A stretch of DNA of 64,000 nt from Afipia sp. 1NLS2 (lineage in GTDB: Bacteria; Pseudomonadota; Alphaproteobacteria; Rhizobiales; Xanthobacteraceae). Both the position numbers and the translations under genes were made by a program. Within the stretch, counting starts at the first letter, position 1, and each line of letters opens with the position of its first letter. Positions 42,743-50,741 of the stretch are shown piece by piece. The DNA is taken from assembly GCF_000178995.1 (NCBI RefSeq), contig NZ_ADVZ01000004.1, positions 248,001-312,000 of the forward strand. The letters are read 5' to 3'. Below the pieces are notes generated by a model. It made no database searches, was not told the origin of the DNA, and saw only the letters and a list, made by a program, of their open reading frames with translations.

Positions 42743-43846
42743 ATGGGCGTCATTACCTCTCTCACTTCGCTCGACGATGCGCTGAAGCGTTTGCTTGAGG
42801 GACTTGAGGCCGTTCCTGTCCTCGACAAGCCCATTGATGAGGCTCTGGGCCGGATTTCCGCCGGGCTGACGGCGCCGGGTCCGCTGCCGGTCGGCGCCGT
42901 TGCAATGATCGATGGCTGGGCTGTCCGCTCGCTGGATATTGTCGGCGCGTCTTCCTACTCACCGGCGTTCTTGGCCGAGCCGCCTGTCTGGGTCGAGACT
43001 GGACAACCGCTTCCTGAGGGATGCGACAGTTTGGTTGAACCCCAATCTCTCAATCGGGAGAGCGGGATTTTTCAGGCTGTCGCCGAAGCGCGGCCGGGGC
43101 AGGGCGTGCGCCGCGCGGGAGACGAAATTGCCGCGAAGTCACTCGTCATAAAGCCCGGACAGAGGATCCGGCCCCTCGATCTCCTGATTGCAACCAGACT
43201 GGGCCTGCGTTCGTTATCGGTGCGGACGTCGCGCCTGCAACTCGTCAATGTGGCGAGCGCAAGCGGTCAATCCTCCACGGCGCAGTACATCGCGTATCTT
43301 GCGGAGCAGGCCGGCGCGGCTGTGACGAGAACGGATTCCGATGCGCGAACCGCGCCGGCGATCGCTTCAGTGTTGAATGCGTCGGAAGCCGACCTGATCG
43401 TGACTGTCGGCGGTACGGGCACGGGAAAGACGGACGCAACGATCGATGCGCTTCAGAGCGCCGGTGTCGCCATCACGCACGGCATTGCCATGATGCCGGG
43501 ACGAACCGCCGCGATCGGCTGTTTGAGGAACGTGCCACTCATCGCGCTGCCGGGAATGCTGGAAGATGCTCTGGCTGCCTGGTGGACATTGGCTCTGCCG
43601 GTGCTGGACCGGTTAACGATGCGGCAGCGGCCGACCACGGCCCGGCCCATCGCGCGAAAGATCGCCTCCGCGCCGGGTGTCGCCGACATCGTCTTGCTCG
43701 GAAGCGAAGAAGAAGCGTGGATGCCGCTGTCTGTCGGGGAACTGCCGTTGCAGGCGCTTGCGAACGCGGATGCGTGGATGCTCGTGCCCGGCAACAGCGA
43801 AGGATTTCCTGCAGGAGCGCTTTGCCCTGCCTATCCGCTAGGCTAA
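42743..43846 (+). CDS. MoeA-like molybdopterin-binding protein
   Basis: A 367-residue divergent member of the MoeA/MogA family: N-terminal segment AMIDGWAVRSLD and the molybdopterin-binding motif TVGGTGTGKTDATIDAL. It lacks some MoeA consensus elements (its N-terminal half is degenerate). ATG 42743 follows AGGA, better than ATG 42710. It may insert metal or deliver cofactor to the neighbouring Mo enzyme. Confidence 0.75.
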   Translation: MGVITSLTSLDDALKRLLEGLEAVPVLDKPIDEALGRISAGLTAPGPLPVGAVAMIDGWAVRSLDIVGASSYSPAFLAEPPVWVETGQPLPEGCDSLVEPQSLNRESGIFQAVAEARPGQGVRRAGDEIAAKSLVIKPGQRIRPLDLLIATRLGLRSLSVRTSRLQLVNVASASGQSSTAQYIAYLAEQAGAAVTRTDSDARTAPAIASVLNASEADLIVTVGGTGTGKTDATIDALQSAGVAITHGIAMMPGRTAAIGCLRNVPLIALPGMLEDALAAWWTLALPVLDRLTMRQRPTTARPIARKIASAPGVADIVLLGSEEEAWMPLSVGELPLQALANADAWMLVPGNSEGFPAGALCPAYPLG

Positions 43847-43900
43847 GACATATATAGCCGATATGCAGCATAACGATTTCCGCCAGACGAGGTATGCGCC

Positions 43901-45820
43901 GTGAGCGTTGACCAGGAGCAGTTTCTGACCGTGTTGTCTCGCGAGGATGCGTTGGCTCGCTTCGAGGCCGCACTTTTCCCGCGGCGTCCAGTGACGGAGC
44001 AACGCGCTCTGGCGGATGCCATTGGCTGCGCGCTTGCGCACGACGTCGCTGCGCCGATCGATGTGCCGCCTTTCGACCGTTCGAATGTCGACGGATTTGC
44101 CGTTCGTTCTTCCGATCTGAAAGACGCCACGGGCAACCGGCCTGCGCGTCTCGCGCTGAACGGCGAGGTGATTGCTTGTGGCGTGGCGCCACAATTGATC
44201 GTCACATCCGGCACCGCGACGCCGATTGCGACCGGCGGGCCGGTGCCGCGCGGTGCGGACGCCGTGGTGATGATCGAGCATACCCAGCCTGCTGGTGAAG
44301 GCGCGATCCACATCGACCGCACGGCGTCGCCGGGACAGTTCGTCTCCTATGCGGGGTCCGACATCGCACGCGGCGAAGTGCTGTTGCGCGCGGGAACGAT
44401 CATCGGCTCGCGCGAAATCGGCATGCTCGCGGCCTGCGGCATCCCGCAGATATCTGTCGTGCGCAAGCCGAAGGTGGCGGTTGTGTCGACCGGCGATGAA
44501 CTCGTCGCGCCCGGGCAGAGTCTGCGACCTGCCGCGATCTACGACACCAACGGCCCGATCGTCTCGGCTGCCGTGAGCGAGAATGGCGGCACCCCGTGGT
44601 TCGCCGGCTCATTCCCCGACAACGAGGCTAAGCTCGAAGCGGGTATGCGCGCGGCGCTTGCCAACAGTGACATGCTGGTGCTGTCGGGAGGCACGTCGAA
44701 GGGCTCCGGCGACGTCTCGCATCGTATCGTGTCGCGGCTCGGCCAGCCTGGCGTCATCGCTCACGGCGTGGCCTTGAAGCCGGGCAAGCCGCTGTGTCTT
44801 GCGGTCTGCGACGGCAAGCCGGTCGTGGTTCTGCCGGGTTTTCCGACTTCCGCGATGTTCACCTTCCACGACATGATTGTACCGGTGTTGCGGCGCATGG
44901 CGGGTCTTCCGCCGCGCGCGGACGCCAGGGTGCAGGCGCGCGTGCCGGTTCGGATCGCATCCGAGCTTGGCCGCACCGAATTCGTGATGGTGTCGCTGGT
45001 GGAGGGCGACGATGGATTGATCGCCTATCCTTCGGGCAAGGGTTCCGGCGCGATCACGGCCTTCGCGCAGGCCGATGGCTTCCTGCGGATCGATGCGCTT
45101 GCGGATCAGATGGCCGCTGGGACCGAAGCGGAAGTGACGCTGTTCACGCCGCATGTCCGCGTGCCGGATCTGGTGATTATCGGCAGCCACTGCACCGGCC
45201 TCGACATTGTCACGGCGCCGCTGGCGCGCGCCGATCTGTCGGTGCGCTCGATTTCCGTCGGCAGCCTCGGGGGTCTCGCTGCGGCAAGCCGCGGCGAATG
45301 CGACATGGCGCCGATCCATCTGCTGGATGAAAAGACCGATGTTTACAACGCGCCGTTCCTCAAGCCCGGTCTCGAACTGGTGCCGGGGTATCGGCGCATG
45401 CAGGGCATCGTGTTCCGGCGGGGCGATTCCCGTTTTGAGGGACTTGATGCCAGGGCTGCGGTGAAAGCCGCACTCGCCGATCCCGCATGCATGATGGTCA
45501 ATCGCAATCAGGGCGCGGGAACGCGCATCCTGATCGATCGTCTGTTGGGCGGCGCGCGACCTGATGGTTACTGGAATCAGCCGAAATCACACAATGCGGT
45601 TGCCGCCGCCGTCGCGCAGCATCGCGCGGACTGGGGCATGACCATCGCGCCTGTCGCGTATGCCGCCGGACTAGGCTTCATTCCGTTCGCGGAGGAACAC
45701 TACGATTTCGCACTGGTCACGGCCCGGAAGAACCGGCCGGGCGTCGCAGCTTTTCTGGAATCGCTCCGCGCCAAGGAGACGAGGGCGGCACTCGAACAGG
45801 CGGGTTTTCATCCGGTCTAG
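43901..45820 (+). CDS. MoeA fused to a periplasmic-binding-like domain
   Basis: A 639-residue protein. Residues 1-400 form a full MoeA (VPPFDRSNVDGFAVR, STGDELVAPGQ, SGGTSKGSGD, PGFPTSAMF). Residues about 420-639 form the PBP-like domain of COG1910 (IIGSHCTGLDI, NRNQGAGTRILIDRLL). It inserts molybdate or tungstate into adenylated molybdopterin; the extra domain may sense or bind the oxyanion. GTG 43901 start. It converges with tupA across a bidirectional terminator. Confidence 0.88.
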   Translation: MSVDQEQFLTVLSREDALARFEAALFPRRPVTEQRALADAIGCALAHDVAAPIDVPPFDRSNVDGFAVRSSDLKDATGNRPARLALNGEVIACGVAPQLIVTSGTATPIATGGPVPRGADAVVMIEHTQPAGEGAIHIDRTASPGQFVSYAGSDIARGEVLLRAGTIIGSREIGMLAACGIPQISVVRKPKVAVVSTGDELVAPGQSLRPAAIYDTNGPIVSAAVSENGGTPWFAGSFPDNEAKLEAGMRAALANSDMLVLSGGTSKGSGDVSHRIVSRLGQPGVIAHGVALKPGKPLCLAVCDGKPVVVLPGFPTSAMFTFHDMIVPVLRRMAGLPPRADARVQARVPVRIASELGRTEFVMVSLVEGDDGLIAYPSGKGSGAITAFAQADGFLRIDALADQMAAGTEAEVTLFTPHVRVPDLVIIGSHCTGLDIVTAPLARADLSVRSISVGSLGGLAAASRGECDMAPIHLLDEKTDVYNAPFLKPGLELVPGYRRMQGIVFRRGDSRFEGLDARAAVKAALADPACMMVNRNQGAGTRILIDRLLGGARPDGYWNQPKSHNAVAAAVAQHRADWGMTIAPVAYAAGLGFIPFAEEHYDFALVTARKNRPGVAAFLESLRAKETRAALEQAGFHPV

Positions 45821-45821
45821 A

Positions 45822-45856
45822 AAACGGCACCACCGGACGATCCGGTGGCGCCGTTT
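45822..45856. terminator. Bidirectional terminator between MoeA-PBP and tupA
   Basis: AAACGGC-CCACCGGA pairs with TCCGGTGG-GCCGTTT, a long stem flanked by A and T runs between convergent genes. Confidence 0.8.
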
Positions 45857-45882
45857 GTTGTTCGGGCGATGTGATTCGTATC

Positions 45883-46713
45883 TTAAGCGTTCGGGTCGTT
45901 GGCGTTCGGATAGAACAACTGCTGACCGTTGATCTTGTAGTCGGCAATGGTCTTCTGGCCTTCCGGCGAAACCAGCCAGTCGATGAACTGCTGCCCGAGA
46001 TCGGCCTTGACGTTCGGATGCTTCGCCGGATTGACCAGCATCACGCCGTACTGGTTGAACAGCCGCTTGTCGCCCTCAACCGCGATGACGAGATCGCCAC
46101 GGTTCTTGAACGATAGCCATGTGCCGCGATCGGAAATCACATAGGCGTTCGAGGCCGAGGCGGTGTTGAGCGCCGCACCCATGCCCTGGCCGATGTCCTT
46201 ATACCAGGGGCCCTTGTCCTTCGCGATGTCGATGCCCGCGACCTTCCAGAGCTTCAGTTCGGCGATGTTGGTGCCGGAGCGATCGCCGCGCGAGATGAAC
46301 GGCGCGCCCTTTTCCTTGATCGTCTTCAGCGCGGCGACGATGTCTTTGGTGCCCTTGATGCCAGCCGGATCGCTCTTGGGTCCGATGAGGACGAAGTCGT
46401 TGTACATCACGGGGTAACGCTTGGTGCTCTGTCCTTCGGCGAGGAATTTTTCTTCCGCGGATTTAGCGTGCACGAAGACCACGTCGGCATCGCCGCGCCG
46501 GCCGGTGTCGAGCGCTTGACCGGTGCCCTGTGCGATCACTTTCACGTCGATGCCGGTCTTCTGCTTGAAGGCGGGCAGCAGGTGGCCAAACAGGCCGGAA
46601 TCCTGCGTCGATGTGGTCGACGCGACGACAATCGACTTGTCCTCGGCCGAAGCCACCGTCATCGACAGAATGCCGAGGACGGCCAACGCAGCGAGCGTAT
46701 GCAATCGTTTCAT
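45883..46713 (-). CDS. tupA: Tungstate ABC importer substrate-binding protein TupA
   Basis: A 276-residue exported binding protein with signal peptide (ends ASAED) and the TupA hallmark TTTSTQDSGLF-type segment (STTSTQDSGLF), plus RGDRSGTN and SDRGTWLSF. Tungstate is preferred over molybdate by this family. The gene is last on the strand in the tupBCA order. Confidence 0.9.
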   Translation of the reverse strand: MKRLHTLAALAVLGILSMTVASAEDKSIVVASTTSTQDSGLFGHLLPAFKQKTGIDVKVIAQGTGQALDTGRRGDADVVFVHAKSAEEKFLAEGQSTKRYPVMYNDFVLIGPKSDPAGIKGTKDIVAALKTIKEKGAPFISRGDRSGTNIAELKLWKVAGIDIAKDKGPWYKDIGQGMGAALNTASASNAYVISDRGTWLSFKNRGDLVIAVEGDKRLFNQYGVMLVNPAKHPNVKADLGQQFIDWLVSPEGQKTIADYKINGQQLFYPNANDPNA

Positions 46714-46726
46714 GTGGTTTCCTTTT

Positions 46727-47455
46727 CTAGATCAAAAGCTCTCCAGCGATAAACCGCTGCCCATCGCTGGTTACCGGGGCGTTGAAGAAATTTGCCGAAG
46801 ATCCGGTTTCGACGATGCGTCCGTGATTGAGGAAGACGATGTCGCCCGCGAGTCTGCGCGCTTCACCGAGATCGTGAGTGGACATGACGATCTTGATATT
46901 CTTTGCCGCTATCGCTTCGAGAACGTCTTCGATGGCTTTGGTAGAATAGGGATCGAGCGCGGCCGTCGGCTCGTCGAGAAACAGCACCTCGGGATTGCGC
47001 GCCAGCGCGCGGGCGAGGGCAAGCCGTTGTTGTTCGCCGCCTGACAGCTTGCGCGCGGGCCGCTCGCCAAGCCCGGACAGCCCGACCATTGCAAGAAGCT
47101 CCGCTGTACGCTGCTTCCAGAGATCGCGGCTGATATTTGCGCTTGCCAGCGCATATTCGATATTGGCGGCGGCGGTTCGCCGCAGCATGGCTGGGCGTTG
47201 AAACACGATGGCGCGGCGTTGCGGTGCGACGCGTTCCTGTCCACCCCAGGTCACGGCTCCGCTGGAAGGCTGCAGAAGTCCCATCGCCACGCGCAGGAGC
47301 GTTGTCTTGCCCGACCCGTTCGGGCCGATCAGTACCGTCGGGGCGCCGTTAGAGAATTGCAGCGTGATATCCGTCAGGATCGGGACGCCACCCGCGACGA
47401 CGCTGACATGCTCCAGCGCGATGGGAAGATCGGATGTCATGGCAAGCATCGTCAT
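46727..47455 (-). CDS. tupC: Tungstate ABC importer ATP-binding protein
   Basis: A 242-residue ATPase: Walker A GPNGSGKTT, signature LSGGEQQRLALAR, Walker B VLFLDEPTAALD. The ATG at 47455 overlaps the permease stop (ATGA), so translation is coupled. It powers import through TupB. Confidence 0.88.
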   Translation of the reverse strand: MTMLAMTSDLPIALEHVSVVAGGVPILTDITLQFSNGAPTVLIGPNGSGKTTLLRVAMGLLQPSSGAVTWGGQERVAPQRRAIVFQRPAMLRRTAAANIEYALASANISRDLWKQRTAELLAMVGLSGLGERPARKLSGGEQQRLALARALARNPEVLFLDEPTAALDPYSTKAIEDVLEAIAAKNIKIVMSTHDLGEARRLAGDIVFLNHGRIVETGSSANFFNAPVTSDGQRFIAGELLI

Positions 47456-48147
47456 ACACCCGAGAAGCGTGCGCCGAGCCACTGCGTGCTCCACGCAAGC
47501 GCGTTGACCAGAATGATGACGCCGACCAGCACCGCGCCCAATGCGATGGCGCGTGGAAGGTCGCCCTTCGAGGTTTCAAGCGCGATCGTCGTCGTCATGG
47601 TGCGGGTGAAGCCGTCGATGTTGCCGCCGACGATGATGATGGCGCCGACTTCGGCGGCGGCGCGGCCAAACCCGGCGAGCAGCGCCGTCGTCAAGCTGAA
47701 TCGGCAATCCCAGATCAGCGTTGCCGCGCGAGACGCGACGCCGATATTCATTGCCATCAGTTCGTCCCGATACTCGATCCATGCGTCTTCGATGGTTTGC
47801 CGCGTCAGCGCCGCAATGATCGGCGTCACCAGCAAAGTCTGCGCGACGATCATGGCTGTGGGTGTGAACAGAAGTCCCCATGAGCCAAGCGGACCCGAGC
47901 GGGATAGGCCGAGATACACGACGAGACCCGCGACGACCGGCGGCAGACCCATCAACGCATTGATGACGACGATAATGAACGTGCGGCCGGGGAAAGCGTT
48001 GAGGGCGATGACAGCTCCGAGCGGCACGCCGATCAATGCGGCCCATGCAACCGCCGACAGGCTCACGAACAGCGACAGCCCGATAATCTGGAACAGGCCG
48101 GCGTCGAACGAACTGACAAGTTCAAAGGCGGAGGCGAGATTGGACAT
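47452..48147 (-). CDS. tupB: Tungstate ABC importer permease TupB
   Basis: A 231-residue permease with about five helices and the family loop EVGAIIIVGGNI. ATG 48147 was chosen; GTG 48153 is two codons upstream. It lies 13 genes downstream of no other transporter, directly divergent from the formate dehydrogenase genes, consistent with supplying tungsten to that enzyme. Confidence 0.88.
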   Translation of the reverse strand: MSNLASAFELVSSFDAGLFQIIGLSLFVSLSAVAWAALIGVPLGAVIALNAFPGRTFIIVVINALMGLPPVVAGLVVYLGLSRSGPLGSWGLLFTPTAMIVAQTLLVTPIIAALTRQTIEDAWIEYRDELMAMNIGVASRAATLIWDCRFSLTTALLAGFGRAAAEVGAIIIVGGNIDGFTRTMTTTIALETSKGDLPRAIALGAVLVGVIILVNALAWSTQWLGARFSGV

Positions 48148-48503
48148 TGGCACACTGAAACGGAACCTGGCGGCGCAGCCATCGGTTCACACGGAGTGAG
48201 AGAAATGGCGAATGACGAAAGAAAAAACGATCTTCCCGGCGCATGGGTTCATGGTGGCAAACACGGCGGCTCAAAAGACGGTCCAAAGCCGCCATCGTAG
48301 CCAGATAAACGCGACCGCGATCCGCACCACAAGGGGGGAAGATAGGGTCGATCATAAAACAGAATAAACGAAGCTAGATTGATGGGTCTACGATAGCCAA
48401 TTCAAATAATAAGGCTCGTTTTCTTGAGTCCGCGATAGAGCAAGTTATTGATGGTGCATCAACTGTTTGGCATGCTGACCGGGTCGGCTTCCCTGAGGGT
48501 TCC
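48148..48503. other. 356-base divergent region between tupB and the formate dehydrogenase operon
   Basis: No gene. On the tup leader strand GGCGGCT (48265-48271) pairs with AGCCGCC (48287-48293), giving a hairpin about 120 bases before tupB. AT-rich DNA (48350-48420) probably carries the promoters. No certain ModE/MopA box was found. Confidence 0.5.
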
Positions 48504-50741
48504 ATGCCCGGCGGTAACGTTGTCAATTTAAAAACAAAAGGCAGTCGGCGGCCAAAGGTTGTGACTATTTATCACAATCCGGCGTCCGGCATCTCGCGGC
48601 AGGTTCTGGCGTTGCTTCTTGCGAGCGGAGAAGCGCCGATTGTCGTCGAATATCTGAAGACGCCGCCGAGTCCCGCTCGCCTGAAATATCTGGCGCGCAA
48701 GATGGGCGTGCCGGTGCGACGGTTATTCCGCAAATCCGTGCGGTTCGCGGACTTCAACCTCAGCAACCCGAAGTGGACCGACGATGCGCTGCTCGACTTC
48801 ATGTCACGCGCACCTGAGTTGTTGGTTTACCCGATCGTCGAAACCCCAAAGGGGGTCAGGGTGTGCCGGCCGCCGGATAGCGTGCTGCCGCTTTTGAACG
48901 CGCCGGTTAGCGATGCCGTCAGTAGCGGCATTCTGTCAGCCGATTTTACAGCTGAGGAACTCAACAGTTCCTTGCATATCGTATCCCAGCAGCGGTATGA
49001 CTTGTTGAAAGATAGAGGCATTCTAATGAGCCACGACCAAGGACCCCAGAAAGTCATCCCGTTCGAGCATCCCGGTGAGGGAAGGCGGCGAGCAAAGCCA
49101 ACGCCAAAAGGCCGCCAGATCGATCCGAAGGCGAGCGAGGAAATCGAATTCCTGCTTGAAGGCAAGTCGCGCCGCCGCGACATGCTGATCGAGTACCTCC
49201 ATCTCATTCAGGACAAGTGGGGCCAGATTTCCGCAGCCCATCTTGCCGCTCTGGCGGACGAGATGAAGCTCGCGTTCGCGGAAGTGTTCGAGGTCGCGAC
49301 CTTCTACGCGCATTTCGATGTGGTGAAGGAAGGCGCGCCGGATATCGCGCCGGTCACTATCCGGGTTTGCGATTCGCTGACCTGCGCGATGCTTGGCGCG
49401 GAAACCCTGATGAAGGAGCTGAAGAACAAGGCAGGTCCCGGCGTGCGCGTGGTTCGCGCGCCGTGCGTTGGCCGCTGCGACACGGCGCCGGCCGCGGAGG
49501 TCGGACACAACTTCGTCGATCACGCGACGGTCGATAATGTGCTGGCCGCGCTCAAGCAGCACGACACCCATGTTCATGTGCCCGACTATGTCGAGTACGA
49601 ATCCTATATCGCGCAGGGTGGCTATACGCTGCTGAACTCCCTGCGTTCCGGCAAAACGTCCAAGGAAGATATCCTCAAGGCGCTTGAAAGCGCTTCGCTG
49701 CGTGGCCTCGGCGGCGCAGGCTTCCCGACCGGCCGCAAGTGGCGCGCCGTGCTCGGCGAACCCGGCCCGCGCCTGATGGCGATCAACGGTGATGAGGGCG
49801 AGCCCGGCACGTTCAAGGACCGCTTCTATCTCGAAACCGATCCGCATCGCTTCATCGAAGGCATGCTGATCGGCGCGCATATCGTCGAGGCGGCCGAAGT
49901 CTACATCTATCTGCGTGACGAATATCCGGCGAGCCGTGAAATTCTGGCGCGTGAAATTGCCAGGCTCCCGGCAGGCGGCCCGACGCTGCACCTGCGGCGC
50001 GGCGCCGGTGCCTATATCTGCGGCGAGGAATCCGCGCTGCTGGAAAGCATCGAGGGCAAGCGCGGCATGCCGCGTCACAAGCCGCCGTATCCGTTCCAGG
50101 TCGGCCTGTTCGGGCTGCCGACGCTCATCAACAATGTCGAGACTCTGTGGTGGGTGCGCGACATCGTCGAGAAGGGTGGCGAATGGTGGCAAGCGCAGGG
50201 CCGCAATGACCGCCATGGGCTGCGCAGCTATTCGGTATCCGGCCGTGTGAAGAATCCGGGCGTGAAGCTGGCTCCGGCCGGGGTCACCATCACGGAACTG
50301 ATCGAGGAGTTCTGCGGTGGCATGGCCGATGGTCACAAATTCCGTGCCTATCTGCCGGGCGGCGCATCGGGCGGCATTCTGCCGGCTTCGATGAATGACA
50401 TCCCGCTCGATTTCGGCACGCTCGAAAAATACGGCTGCTTCATCGGCTCCGCCGCCGTCGTCGTGTTGTCCGATAAGGACGACGTGAAAGATGCGGCGCT
50501 CAACCTGATGAAGTTCTTCGAGGACGAGAGCTGCGGACAATGCACGCCATGCCGCGTCGGAACCCAGAAGGCTGCGGCTCTGATGGAAACCCGTGCTTGG
50601 AACCGCGATCTGCTCAACGAACTGAGCCAGACCATGCGCGATGCCTCGATCTGCGGATTGGGCCAGGCGGCCTCGAATCCTCTCACGTCAGTCATTAAAT
50701 ACTTCCCTGAAGAATTCGCGCCTCAGGAGGCTGCAGAATGA
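48504..50741 (+). CDS. Formate dehydrogenase beta subunit (NuoE-NuoF fusion) with an ArsC-like N-terminal domain
   Basis: A 745-residue open frame. Residues about 18-150 resemble arsenate reductase ArsC (YHNPASGISR, TDDALLDFM, VCRPPDSVLPLL), but the catalytic Cys position is Ser. Residues about 195-350 are NuoE-like (CDSLTC, CVGRC) and 370-735 NuoF-like (RGLGGAGFPTGRKW, GDEGEPGTFKDR, CGQCTPCRVG). Two starts are possible: ATG 48504 after GAGGG, and ATG 49026 after AGAGG, which would give the ordinary 571-residue subunit. It reduces NAD with electrons from the alpha subunit. Confidence 0.88.
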   Translation: MPGGNVVNLKTKGSRRPKVVTIYHNPASGISRQVLALLLASGEAPIVVEYLKTPPSPARLKYLARKMGVPVRRLFRKSVRFADFNLSNPKWTDDALLDFMSRAPELLVYPIVETPKGVRVCRPPDSVLPLLNAPVSDAVSSGILSADFTAEELNSSLHIVSQQRYDLLKDRGILMSHDQGPQKVIPFEHPGEGRRRAKPTPKGRQIDPKASEEIEFLLEGKSRRRDMLIEYLHLIQDKWGQISAAHLAALADEMKLAFAEVFEVATFYAHFDVVKEGAPDIAPVTIRVCDSLTCAMLGAETLMKELKNKAGPGVRVVRAPCVGRCDTAPAAEVGHNFVDHATVDNVLAALKQHDTHVHVPDYVEYESYIAQGGYTLLNSLRSGKTSKEDILKALESASLRGLGGAGFPTGRKWRAVLGEPGPRLMAINGDEGEPGTFKDRFYLETDPHRFIEGMLIGAHIVEAAEVYIYLRDEYPASREILAREIARLPAGGPTLHLRRGAGAYICGEESALLESIEGKRGMPRHKPPYPFQVGLFGLPTLINNVETLWWVRDIVEKGGEWWQAQGRNDRHGLRSYSVSGRVKNPGVKLAPAGVTITELIEEFCGGMADGHKFRAYLPGGASGGILPASMNDIPLDFGTLEKYGCFIGSAAVVVLSDKDDVKDAALNLMKFFEDESCGQCTPCRVGTQKAAALMETRAWNRDLLNELSQTMRDASICGLGQAASNPLTSVIKYFPEEFAPQEAAE

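Noticed and set aside
43853-43890. ModE/MopA box before the MoeA-PBP gene
   Set aside because: CATAACGAT resembles one half site, but the matching inverted half is absent.
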